DNA of 64,000 nucleotides from Strongylocentrotus droebachiensis (taxonomy: Eukaryota; Echinodermata; Echinoidea; Camarodonta; Strongylocentrotidae): the NCBI GenBank assembly GCA_035222895.1, contig JAVYIG010000035.1:992001-1056000 (forward strand). Reading direction: 5' to 3'. Under the pieces are notes generated by a model that ran no database searches, was not told where the DNA came from, and saw nothing but the letters and a program-made list of their open reading frames with translations. Made by a program: the position numbers and the translations under genes. Positions 52,982-63,180 of this stretch are shown piece by piece (the first letter of the stretch is position 1; each line of letters starts with the position of its first letter).

Positions 52982-53933
52982 CAAAACGAATGTTAAGAAA
53001 AGTAAATAAGTTGTAAGTTCTACGCCTCTCATTCACACCCAAATCAAAACTTTGATGTGTGCAACATATCTATCTCTCCAAGCTCGAGATGTCCCATTGT
53101 CAACAAATTAAAGATCGAGTTCGAGAATTAAGACTATTGCCTATTGGCCTAGACCTCCTTCACCATTCCAATTGTCATTTTCATCTATTATATAGAGGTA
53201 AACAAAAATTAAATTGAAACCTGTTCACTTTCCTTTGCATTCGAGACGTCTATTGCTGAGGGTAGCTACATCGACTGGTTCTTGATATTTGACGTGCGGT
53301 GTGAGAATGTGAAATGGTATCAAAAAATGCAAAATAAACTGTGCAAATTGCATTGAGTTAATGGCAAAGGGGATAATTTTTTTCACAAACTTTATTAACG
53401 CACTTAAAGACATATTCGCAGGAAGCCTCTTGTGCATCTGTAATGGGTTTTGTTTTCATGAATAATAAATGATAAAAACAATATGTTTCAAAAGAGGTTG
53501 TGAACACATCTGCCTTTGCCGAATCCGGCTCCTCGAGGTTTTTTACTGGCTGCCCGACCAAAGGATACAATCGTTTTGCTGATTTTCGTATGACGCTATT
53601 GTTATTTAAATCCGTGACGTCCAAGTATCTGCATTGTTAAATTCATGAATATGCACCCTATCAACAATACCGTTTACTCAGTCATATGCTGCGGCCTTAT
53701 TTTGAACGAGTGTAACTATTTCTTCCGGAATTGTGATATTTCAAGAGGGATGGCCAAGAAAATGACGGCCATCTGTAGGATCACTTTCATAGTGCCAAGA
53801 AACTGCAGTCACACCTCCAAAGTGGGGCATAGATGAGATTCTGCATGTGATATCTTGCTGTAGGACTGGATGTTTAACCGTTTTATGTCATCCAAGGGAT
53901 TTGATCAAGAACTGCGACCGATTCTTTCAAAGC

Positions 53934-54095
53934 ATACTTACCTGGCGCAGGGGTCGCATTGATCAAGAAGGATGCACCCCCAGGGCGAGGCTTGCCATTG
54001 CACTCCGGCTCGCTGAACCTTGCGATTCCCCCAAACGTGGGGAACTCGGGCGTATTATTTATGGTAGCGGAGATCTGCGTTCGCGCTATCTCCTA
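53934..54095 (+). ncRNA. U1: U1 snRNA, copy 49 (last complete gene)
   Basis: Intact U1 body with the same altered 3' box and 7-bp deletion as copy 48. The spacer returns to class A (CAATCGTC, GAGAGTC, TTTCTTTCAC) with GATACAAAC, then suffers a 41-bp deletion near 54,872. Confidence 0.97.
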
Positions 54096-54861
54096 CAAAA
54101 CGAATGTTAAGAAAAGTAAATAAGTTGTAAGTTCTACGCCTCTCATTCACACCCAAATCAAAACTTTGATGTGTGCAACATATCTATCTCTCCAAGCTCG
54201 AGATGTCCCATTGTCAACAAATTAAAGATCGAGTTCGAGAATTAAGACTATTGCCTATTGGCCTAGACCTCCTTCACCATTCCAATCGTCATTTTCATCT
54301 ATTATATAGAGGTAAACAAAAATTAAATTGAAACCTGTTCACTTCCATTTGCATTCGAGAGTCTATTGCTGAGGGTAGCTACATCGACTGGTTCTTGATA
54401 TTTGACGTGCGGTGTGAGAATGTGAAATGGTATCAAAAAATGCAAAATAAACTGTGCAAATTGCAATGAGTTAATGGCAAAGAGGACAATTTCTTTCACA
54501 AACTTTATTAACGCACTTAAAGACATATTCGCAGGAAGCCTCTTGTGCATCTGTAATGGGTTTTGTTTTCATGAATAATAAATGATACAAACAATATGTT
54601 TCAAAAGAGGTTGTGAACACATCTGCCTTTGCCGAATCCGGCTCCTCGAGGTTTTTTACTGGCTGCCCGACCAAAGGATACAATCGTTTTGCTGATTTTC
54701 GTATGACGCTATTGTTATTTAAATCCGTGACGTCCAAGTATCTGCATTGTTAAATTCATGAATATGCACCCTATCAACAATACCGTTTACTCAGTCATAT
54801 GCTGCGGCCTTATTTTGAAAGAGTGTAACTATTTCTTCCGGAATTGTGATATTTCAAGAGG

Positions 54862-54882
54862 GATGGCCAAGAAACTGCAGTC
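54862..54882 (+). other. 41-bp deletion junction in the last spacer
   Basis: The sequence reads GATGGCCAAGAAACTGCAG. In other units GCCAAGA occurs twice, 41 bp apart, and the last unit keeps only one. This removes the right arm of the -185 hairpin. The downstream CACACCTTCAAAG also differs from the usual CACACCTCCAAAG. Deletion between short direct repeats is the simplest explanation. Confidence 0.85.
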
Positions 54883-55087
54883 ACACCTTCAAAGTGGGGC
54901 ATAGATGAGATTCTGCATGTCAGTGGAGTAATGAGCAAAAACGTTTTTTTTTTTGGGGGGGGGGGGCTGACCAAAAAAAAAATCCGAATCACCCCCACTC
55001 TAACATGCAGGCCCCGCTGAACGTTTCTCAAAGTGGGGTCTAGGGGTTCAAGAGGCTAAGCCCCCGAAGTTCAAGGGGTATGGGCAT

Positions 55088-55100
55088 CAGTGGCGGATCC
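55088..55100 (+). mobile_element. Internal hAT-like terminus CAGTGGCGGATCC
   Basis: This resembles a hAT terminal inverted repeat start and is followed by a G-rich stretch. No matching partner end was found, so it may be a truncated nested element. Confidence 0.35.
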
Positions 55101-55584
55101 AAGAATTTCTTACCGAGGGGGGTGGGGGCACAAAATGGCATGGGGTAAAATATATGTAAAACGATGAAGCGACAGAACGAGGCTTTAACGGCGAGGGAGC
55201 GGAATGACCAAGGAGGGGATGGGTCTCGGAGGGGGTTCTGGCCCCTCCCAGAGTAAGAAGCATTCGCAATTTTAGAACCAAATTAGACACATCTTCAAGC
55301 ACTTCCTGGAGTAATATGACGTAAAATTTCTTTCTCCTACCCCTTCCAAGAGTAGGGAGCTTTGCAATTTGAGAACTACATTTGGCGCATTAATGTCCAC
55401 CGGCACTTCATGGAAAAAAAAGAGGCCTTCTGATTGGTTAGAAGTTAGAGAAAAGTGATCTGTCACGTCGTGAGACGTTGTATAAATTATGCTTTGATGC
55501 CACACAATGCACAAAGACGGTGGTCCGGTACTTCACCAGTAGTACTTGAAAAAATTATCTCGAATGTATAAACTGTGTCGTTAT

Positions 55585-55599
55585 CAGGGGCGTCGCTAG
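55585..55599 (+). mobile_element. Internal hAT-like terminus CAGGGGCGTCGCTAG
   Basis: This is similar to common hAT ends (CAGTGGCGTAGCTAG-like) and is followed within 30 bp by long G runs (55,612-55,632). No clear partner end or duplication was found. Confidence 0.4.
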
Positions 55600-55770
55600 A
55601 TCTTTTCCAGTGGGGGAGGGGGGGGGGGGGGGAGGGTGTAGAGGCACCCGATTACCGACAAAACGAGCCACCAATATTATTACCAACAAATATAAAATTG
55701 CCAATGTCCAAATGTCTACAAATAACCCTATAAACCCGGGGCCAGGAACTAAGTTATTTTTCAGTTTTTC

Positions 55771-56846
55771 CCCTCCCGCGCAGAGCGCGGAAGCTTTGAC
55801 ACTTCATTAAATTATTAGAGAAAGAAGACCATCCGTTGTACTGTTCTCGACTCTTAAAGCTTGTTTCGCCCGGCCCCTCCCGCGCAAAGCGCGGAAGTTA
55901 TGACGTTTCATTTAATTATTAGAGAAAGAAGACGATTCATTGTACCGGTCTCGACTCTTAATCCTTGTCTGAATTCAGTCCCCCCCCCCCCCCCCCCCTC
56001 CCGCGCTAAGCGCGGAAGCTTTGACGTTTCAAAACATTATTACTCTTAATCCTTGTCTGAATTCATTTTCGCTCATCCCGCGCGAAGCGCTGAAGCTATG
56101 ACGTTTCATTTAATTATTAGAGAAAGAAGACGATTCATTGTACCGTACTCGACTCTTAATCCTTGTCTGAATTCAGTCCCCCTCCCCCGCCCGCGCGAAA
56201 TCAGGAAGCTTTGACGTTTCAAAAAATTATTACTCTTAACCCTAATATTGTCTGAATTCATTTTCGCCCACCCTGCGCGAAGCGCGGAAGCTTTCACGTT
56301 TCATTAAATTTATAGAGAAAGAAGGCGATTCATTGTACCGTTCAACCGTTCTCGACTCTTAATCCTTGTCTGAATTCCGTCCGCCCCCCCCCCTTTCGCG
56401 GAAAGCGCGGAAGCTTTGACGTTTCAATATATTATTACAATTAATCCTTGTCTGGATTCATTTTCGCCCATCCCGCGCGAAACTTGGAAGCTTTCAAGTT
56501 TCATTAAATTATTAGAGAAAGAAGACGAATCGTTTTATTGTGTCTTTGTCTGAATTCAGTTCCCCCCTCCCATGCGAAGCGCAGAAGCTTTGTCGTTTCA
56601 TTTAATTATTACTCTTAATCCTAGTCTGAAATCATTTTTCGCTTTTCATTAATTATTAGAGAAAGATTAAGACGATTCGTTGTACCGTTCTCGACTCTTA
56701 ATCCTAGTCTGAAATTACTTTCCCCCCCCCCCCCCCCCACCCCCTCCCGCGCGAAGCGCGGAAGCTTTGCCGTTTCATTAAATTATTAGAAAAAGAAGAC
56801 GATTCGTTTTACCGTTCTCTACTCTTAATCTTGTAAAAATTCGCTC
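55771..56846. repeat. Minisatellite of about 11 alternating long and short monomers
   Basis: Each monomer begins with a CCGCGC-GAA-GCGCGG-like palindrome followed by AAGCTTTGACGTTTCA and ends with TCTGAATTCA. Long monomers (about 90-120 bp, e.g. from 55,877, 56,076, 56,273) include AGAGAAAGAAGACGATTC. Short ones (about 80 bp, e.g. from 55,997, 56,187, 56,395) lack that segment and join ATTATT directly to ACTCTTAATCC. The alternation suggests the amplified unit is a dimer of about 200 bp. C runs of 17-19 bases occur at monomer joints (55,980 and 56,722). Confidence 0.85.
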
Positions 56847-57221
56847 GTTCGCAAATCTGTGCATGCTCAGCCCGAGTGGTGGGTGGCATGTTATCTCCCG
56901 GCAGTGCTTTGCATAGTAGCTTCTGGAAAGGAATTAGTGTTACTATTAGTGACCATTATAAGGCCCTCGGTGACTATACAAAAACATAATATGCTCTTCC
57001 TGGCTATTTGGGAATAGGTCAGTTTGCAAGAAATAACGGAGAAACTAGCATTTTGTTGAAAATCATGTGATATCACGAACATTTATACATTACATGTGAA
57101 AATAAGTCATGGTTCAATTTTATTTGGGGGGGGGGAGGGCTGGCGCACCCCAAGCCCCCCACCAGTACGCCAGTGCTGCATGTGATATCTTGCTGTAGGA
57201 CTGGATGTTTAACCGTTTTAT

Positions 57222-57418
57222 CGATATGTTGTCCGAAGATGAAATGCGCTATAAAAGCCTAGGTTATTTTTATCATTATTATTATTATTATCATTATTAT
57301 TAAATTTAGTAATAATCTCTTCTGTTCTTACGTTACTATAATAATATTTTCGAGCTGGGTATATTAACATTTTGCTCTATTATTCATAATTTGTATAACT
57401 ATTATATAATTGATCATT
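57222..57418. other. AT-rich flank with ATT microsatellite
   Basis: This is unique-looking AT-rich sequence right of the array edge. An imperfect (ATT)n microsatellite lies at 57,271-57,302. No gene was seen. Confidence 0.6.
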
Positions 57419-57655
57419 CATGTGGCGTAGCGTGAGTCCACCAATTTATTGAGGGGTACCGGAACGGGAGGTGGTACCGGGCTTACTCAATAATTAAATG
57501 CACATTTACAAGGCTCTTTTTACAATTCTCCATGCTTTTTATGTTATCCTTTCCCTTTTCATACTTCTTCTTTCTCTCTTTTTTTTACCACTCTATCAGG
57601 GAATTTGCCACCCTCCCCCCTCCCTCACTGTATCTCCCGGTAGCTACGTCATTAC
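57419..57655. mobile_element. Possible 237-bp MITE
   Basis: The left end contains TGGCGTAGC. The right end read in reverse contains TGACGTAGCTAC, giving imperfect inverted termini. The flanks are near-identical 11-mers: AATTGATCATT (57,408-57,418) and AATTGATGATT (57,656-57,666). The termini resemble hAT ends, but the duplication is longer than 8 bp and imperfect, so coincidence in AT-rich DNA is possible. Confidence 0.35.
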
Positions 57656-57666
57656 AATTGATGATT

Positions 57667-58557
57667 ACAACAAAATCATGTCCAGAAACCCAAATACTGA
57701 AGAACGGTTTTAAATGACTTCTGCTTCAAATTAATTTTAGAGATTGAGAACTATGGCATGATATTTCATTAAATTTCCGAACCTTACAGAGCTAAATTTA
57801 CATTCAACTGTACTTGGAAAACGTGAAAAGAAATCAATTTAAACAGCCTTTGTTTTGTCTGTGCTGATTCGATCTTTGATTAAACATTATAAATTCTGGT
57901 ATCGGGTTCACTTTTAATGAGAAATAGTACCACGGGGAATTTCACCAGTGAGAGGGAAGTTGACCCAAGATGCCAATCGGCTGCCCGGAGTTGAAACCAT
58001 TTGTTTTGGAGAAATTTCATTTTATTAGGGACACATCCATATAAACTCTTTCTTCCGAAATCGTCCCATAAAATGATTGTTTTGATTATGCAATATTTAC
58101 TTGTAAATTATTAATAAATATCCATACATACTTACCCATGAATTCGTCCCACATCACTCTAAAGACCAACATGTTCAATCAAGACATAAAAAGACAATGA
58201 AGGTAGGCGTTTTTTTAATGATAGACTCTACCATTCCAACATGATTTGAAAATGGATTCAATTTCGTAGGGTGATAGCCAGCGACCCAAAAAGGTGATAA
58301 AACAATTTGATAACCCCGGCCTCCTCTGCCTCGTTAAATGTCATCAAATACTTTTGTTTTTGGGAGATGTTCACTGTTTTACATTTCAGACATCTATTTT
58401 CATCCTTGAAAGTACAGTCCAATGCGAGAAAAAACAGACTTTGTAACCTTTTCCAATTCCTAAGGTTTCGATTTCTTAATAATAAGGGCGAACTTTTCAG
58501 CGGATAAACGAATTTGCATACCATTCCACATGCCTTATTCGTACTATGATTCGCAAA
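57667..58557. other. Intergenic or intronic sequence without recognised gene
   Basis: AT-rich sequence. An 88-codon frame on the minus strand (58,524-58,258) has no recognised domain. It lies just downstream of the possible promoter at 58,606-58,640 in that orientation, so a short first exon cannot be excluded. Confidence 0.4.
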
Positions 58558-58605
58558 GCAGTAAGCTGACCACAGTCATGTCACTGTGATGAATTTTCCA
58601 CCCGA

Positions 58606-58640
58606 TTCGTGACGTCAGCGTTCGGCGCCATCTTCCGAAC
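58606..58640 (-). promoter_or_regulatory. Possible CRE/ETS/YY1 promoter
   Basis: TGACGTCA, a perfect CRE palindrome, is at 58,610-58,617. Read on the minus strand the adjacent sequence is CGGAAGATGGCGCC, an overlap of an ETS core and a YY1-type AAGATGGCG motif. This pairing is common at TATA-less housekeeping promoters, with YY1 oriented along transcription (minus strand here). No convincing gene body was identified, so a chance cluster is possible. Confidence 0.3.
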
Positions 58641-58995
58641 CATTTCTCATTTCAATCCCTGGGGAGACATTTTAACGGGAAGCATTATTTCACCAAGATC
58701 ACCAGACTATCTACGGGCAAGGTCATCGTCACATTCCCACAAAATCATAGTAAAAGTCAGCTGATCTTTTTTTTAAAATCATCATTGCCTTTTAACTTGT
58801 AATTTTGGTGTTTGAAGTTTTTAGTTTAAGTTGATTTCTTGAATATAGTTTTGCTTAGTGAAAAGTATATAACATGTTTAATTCACTTCCTCAAGAGTAG
58901 ACCTAATGCGATGCATATCTGTATGTCCTTCACTTCTCGTGTTTTAATATGAAGATTTCAAGACTTAAAGCTTTAGTATGTCTGTATTATGGTGG
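58641..58995. other. AT-rich sequence, nothing recognised
   Basis: No reading frame, RNA gene or repeat structure was recognised. Confidence 0.5.
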
Positions 58996-59046
58996 GGTAC
59001 CTACCCCTCCCCCCCCCCCCCCCCCCTCCCCACACACACACACACC
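58996..59046. repeat. Poly-C / (CA)n microsatellite
   Basis: A long C-rich run interrupted by T is followed by CACACACACACACACC. Confidence 0.9.
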
Positions 59047-60560
59047 TTCAATCCCATACGCATTATGTTTCGACAGGAAATTGGAATTATGATTTCCCTG
59101 TCGCTTTGAATACCAAATGCTGAAAATCTCCTTTTAGGGTCAGCATAAGGTCACAATAGTTCACGTGACTCAACAGCCACAACGGTGTATTTTTATTTGA
59201 AAAAAATGCTCTTAAAGATGTTAAATGCGTGAGAAAATATTATCGAACTTGGCTTCTCATGAAAGGTGCATGGCGGCTCAATAAAATGTGGACGAATTGA
59301 TTTCCAGGGGAGGAGACAGACCTCCCAGACAGGCCTCCAGGTCCATTAGAGGTTAAATCCAATTACTCATCCATAATGATTGATGTGTTATTGATCTGGT
59401 GAGGCTTTGAAAGCATATCGTGAAGGTTCACGATTCGAGCCGCATCACAATTATCCGAAACTTTGGAGTAGCTAAAGGGGCGCGAAAGGAAAAAGAAAAA
59501 AGAAAAGGCGAAACTAGGAAGAGGAGATAGGGAGGGTTGTAAAACGAATCCTGTTTCTTATACCAAAGACAGGTGACACCGCCCGCCCCCCTTTTTTTGG
59601 TGGATATATCAGTGCCCCCTCCATAGCCGGACCGAAAACACCACTGCATTGATCTATAGCTCTGTGGTACATGTGTTGTTGATGTGGAGTGCCTCGGAAA
59701 GTTCATGAAGGTTCACGATAATGAGCTACATCAGATGAACCCATACAATTTTTATTTTCTGTTCTTACGATAACATCGCAAAGGTTAGCAAATAGAATAT
59801 ATTATGCAATAGTCCATAATGATGAGCATGCATTGTCAGATCGGCTTTGATGCGAAGAATAAGTTTATCAATGTCCACCTATGGATCAATCTCAAAATAT
59901 GAGTATAATAGAAATTGAATTAAATTGAAATTGAACTAAAAAACATATCACTCAGGTCCGATTCTGACGAAAAAAGCTTAGCAAGTCTAGAATGATTCAT
60001 TATCTCTCTCTTCTAGTTTTACATTACAAAGCCGTCCCAACCATCATGAAAGATCATTATCATTATTATCTCGTAGTCCTTGGGTCCCTTGAAACGGCCG
60101 TTCTTACACGACATTGTATCTCTTATAATTTCAACATTTGAAATTACAAGCTGCAGGGACAATCCAGAACGTCGAGTACACCAGAAAAAAGAAGAAAAAA
60201 ACATCATAAAGTCATTAGGAAAGCTAATGCCTAATATCTGTAATGTTCTCTCAGTAACCGAGTTAACTTATTGCGTTCCCAACTCAAGCTATGCTTGTCG
60301 GGTTTTCGCCTCCTTCTCTTATCTGAATTATTAACTGTATACTCTATGTTGAAATCATTGTTACATATATTATCTATATATACATCGTGTTTCATATTGT
60401 ATCGGTGAGAAGGGAATAAATGTTAATAAATACAAATACAAGATACAAATATCTAACACTAACACCAACACTAAAATCTAAATCTATAAAAAGATTCATC
60501 CCAAGCCGAATAAACACAACAACGAAAAATTATATAGCTCCCCTGAGAATCTTCTCAAAA
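59047..60560. other. Noncoding flank with a diverged short duplication
   Basis: GTGAAGGTTCACGATTCGAGCC near 59,420 and ATGAAGGTTCACGATAATGAGC near 59,704 look like copies of one short repeat. TATA-rich sequence with AATAAA near 60,415 could be a 3' end of an old retroelement or transcript. No coding region was recognised. Confidence 0.4.
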
Positions 60561-60938
60561 TTTCTGAACCACAACATTTTGAACAAATTTACCTGTCCCT
60601 CAGTACACTAATGACATCAATCTTGTGACTATTGAAATGTGGCCTCTTATTTAAGCCCGTCTGCACTAGTTTGGCCAGGGGGTTATTACAGGTGGTTATC
60701 TCATCAAATCAGCTCTCAATTAACATAAGAAAAAGGGGATCATGGGGGACCAACAGGCACCGATTAGGCATTGTCTGCTATATAGAGGGCGCAAGTAGCC
60801 ATAAGTAGTGCAATGGGACTTTAAAGCATTTTTTGACGGATAACCCTGATGTTTCACACAAGAGTTACATTAGAATAAGTTACAGGCACGGTCCCTTCTG
60901 TTCTAGGTGAATTTGTTCAAAACGTTGCGGTTCATAAA
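60561..60938. repeat. Diverged inverted repeat, 34-bp arms
   Basis: The reverse complement of 60,561-60,594 matches 60,905-60,938 at 30 of 34 positions (AGGT-AATTTGTTCAAAA core). The arms are separated by about 310 bp. This suggests two insertions of one interspersed element in opposite orientation, or an element with inverted ends. Confidence 0.6.
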
Positions 60939-63180
60939 ATACGAGGAGTTCCGGGGAGAGAAGGAACTTTCTTTTTGTGAGTGTGTGTTTTACAATGACT
61001 TATATTATGGAACATCACTAATTCTTAAACCAGTTGTAACCCTGATGCAGAACGCCAAACTTATTTTTAAGGAATATAATGAGGCGATCGGTTAGGATCT
61101 TAAAAATCATAGTGCGTTAAATTGAAAGAAATATGACTGTCGTAATTACAACTTACAATTATGGAAGTTTGCATCTTAAGATTGTTTATCTTTGTTTTTG
61201 TGTGTTCGTCTGTTTGTTTGTTTCTTTACTTTTTAACTCATCACCAGCTGATCAGTGGATATTCCGGGAGAGGAAAGGAATATATACGTGTGTCAAAACT
61301 CTCTGACAAGAAAATTATAGGAAATGCATTTTTTAAATCCCTGAGATGTGCAAAGAGTACGTAAAGCTCCCACTCCCCCTCCTGCAACCCTCCCCCACTC
61401 CCCCTCCCATGACCATTTAGAAAACCGTATTCATTTCTTTGACAATTTTATTTCAACAGCAGTTTTTACTCGATGCTTGGTATAATGGGTTATTTTGAAG
61501 CCCATGATACTTTAGATTGGTTATGAGTTATGATCCTGGAATTCTGATTGATAGCGCTAAGAAAATGACTCGTTCAGCTCAGGCCGTGACGTGCACTGAC
61601 AAAATAGTATTTTTACCAAATCAACTGCCTTGGCCAACGCTTTTCTAACGTAAACATGCACTGCCAATTAAAGATTATTAAGTAGGCGCTATTTTCAAAA
61701 TTATCCAACTAAAATGGCATACCTTAAGGAAAATAATTCTCCCGAGATACAAGAAATGTATAGTGTTCAAATCGATCGGTAACGAGAGATGGTCTGACAT
61801 AGTTCTTCAGATTCCTTGGGGGTAAAATAATGTCAGTTAATGGTCATTAATTTTTCATGGCGGTTCGGGGAGACATCCCTGGGTACCAAGTTGCAATCCG
61901 AGTCGTGCGATTTGCAAAGTAGAATTTACGAAGTAGGCAATAATTTTGTTACAAATGTAACACAAAAATCCAATAGTAGTCCTTGCCATTCTTTAGTTTT
62001 GAAAGACTATACCCGCAGTCAAAAGCCAGACAGTAAATGATTGCAGAGTGCTCCTTTCCGTATCAAAAAAACAACAAAGACCGTTGCACTCAAAGCGTCG
62101 ACTGACGCGAGTTTCGATGCATCATGTCATGATGAGACGGTCCAAAACTAATTGCAAAATTAAATTGCGTTGAATTTTTGACGTATATGGCCTTCACAGG
62201 CTCAATTAGCGCAGGGTAATAACGCAATCCAAATGACGCTTCGTGCGGAGCGGGCCTGGCGCACCGTGCGAGAGTGACATCATGCAAAAGTGAATGCACT
62301 ATGAGCAACGCATGAAAAAAGCGCGTGAAATTATTGGCGCATGCACTTATTGCCTCGGTAGGCTCGAACGGGTTATAGCGCATTCGAAATGACGCGCCTT
62401 ATGCAACGGGAATAATAAAACGACATCAAAGCGATAAAACACTTTTGCCCATGAAGTTGGAGTAAACCTTTCTTACCTCTTTTCATGAACTGATTGCGTC
62501 AATTTGATTTATTCTTGGGAGATAAACCTAAATTGATCAATAAAGATTGATTAGTGAACCTTTTTAAAGAAAGTTCTGAGAAGATATTAACTTTAACTGT
62601 TCAAGACTAAGTCACAACTCATTTCATGAAAAAGAGGTTAGAAAAAATTATTCCAACTTGATAGTCATTGCTCCCTTGATTGCAGCGAAATAGAATTAGA
62701 GAAGAGAATGGATAGTATTTTACTGAACGAGTACTTACAACTGACAGCCAACGCATAAAATGTTGGCTCATGAAATCGAATCAGACGGTTTATTGTGTGT
62801 ATAAAAGGTTACTCAGCTATCAGTCGTTGCATATCGAATTTTATCCCAAATCAAATAACGAATTCATGAATGAGTATTCTGGTAGATTTAAGGCGCCTCA
62901 CTTTGGAGGGGGAAACGATCGGGTTGTCAACTTCTCTGTTGTATTGTATTATTTCTTTATAAATATTCGTGGTAAACAGTGTTCCTTTGATATTTGACAT
63001 GGCATAATTAAGACCCTGACCCTTTGACCGTTTAAATGCCCTTAACATATTGGATTTTTTAAGGAAGAATATTGTACCTCAGGCTGAACACCACATGAAC
63101 TTCTTGTAACCAATTTTCATTATTATAATCAATGAAATAAATTATCCATGCTGCAATTATGTTTTTGAAGATTCAACATC
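60939..63180. other. Noncoding flank, no recognised gene
   Basis: Only short frames are present. A T/TG-rich stretch near 61,180-61,230 makes one of them look hydrophobic. A related pair of segments occurs near 62,216-62,237 and 62,374-62,395 (ATAACGCAATCCAAATGACGC and ATAGCGCATTCGAAATGACGC). Confidence 0.45.
61367..61411. repeat. CT-rich low-complexity tract
   Basis: Repeated CTCCCACTCCCCCTCC-like sequence. Confidence 0.85.

Larger units (their letters stand above)
1..54920 (+). repeat. Tandem array of U1 snRNA genes, 49 complete copies, unit about 1,121 bp
   Basis: Units are 1,120-1,123 bp, except the 1,114-bp unit that begins with copy 48; the last spacer is truncated. The array is open on the left (base 1 lies in the promoter of copy 1) and ends on the right in a broken promoter. 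Spacer classes used below: A has CAATCGTC, CCATTTGCAT, GAGAGTC and usually TTTCTTTCAC. B has CAATTGTC, GAGACGTC, GGGCAGC, GGGGATAA and GAAATATTC. C has T just after U1, AAATCGAAACC, TTTCGAAAG, AATCTGG and CCGTTTTTACTC. D has CAAAAATGC (five A), usually GGTTTTGAAC and GAACGAGTG. E has six A, GCAATGAG and TTTCTTTCAC with B-like GAGACGTC, usually GAAACCGG. Tandem ~1.1-kb U1 repeats are established for sea urchins; the assignment of this organism is inference. Confidence 0.97.
54921..57175. mobile_element. hAT-like non-autonomous insertion, 2,255 bp, in a U1 promoter
   Basis: The element is flanked by an 8-bp direct duplication CTGCATGT (54,913-54,920 and 57,176-57,183). It starts CAGTGGAGTAATG and its right end, read in reverse, starts CACTGGCGTACTG: 10 of 13 positions agree. 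CA-TGG-GTA ends with 8-bp duplications are typical of hAT transposons. No transposase-like reading frame is present, so it is non-autonomous or composite. Further hAT-like starts inside (CAGTGGCGGATCC at 55,088 and CAGGGGCGTCGCTAG at 55,585) suggest nested insertions. Homopolymer runs include T11-G12 at 54,944-54,966 and G10 at 57,126. Confidence 0.7.
54883..57221 (+). pseudogene. Broken promoter of a lost 50th U1 gene, split by an insertion
   Basis: U1 promoter sequence runs to 54,920 (-86). It is interrupted by 54,921-57,175 and resumes at 57,176-57,221 as an unbroken 46-base match to -93 to -48. It then stops inside the candidate PSE, and no U1 body follows. The eight bases CTGCATGT appear on both sides. 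The array edge is therefore a truncation plus an insertion. Confidence 0.85.

Noticed and set aside
1-54920. CRISPR array, rDNA or 5S rRNA repeat
   Set aside because: The unit is over 1 kb, the conserved core is U1 snRNA, and there are no short repeats with unique spacers and no rRNA sequence.
55610-55810. 66-codon frame starting in a G run
   Set aside because: Low-complexity glycine run followed by minisatellite sequence; not a gene.
54921-57175. Dada-type or other RNA-gene-targeting transposon
   Set aside because: The insertion is in the promoter rather than in the U1 body, the duplication is 8 bp and the ends look hAT-like. Insertion into a U1 unit may simply reflect chance in a large array.
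61161-61364. 67-codon frame with hydrophobic N-terminus
   Set aside because: The hydrophobicity comes from a TTTG-rich low-complexity stretch; no gene context.
62090-62383. 97-codon minus-strand frame
   Set aside because: It spans a local diverged duplication, has no recognised domain, and shows nothing that suggests coding selection.
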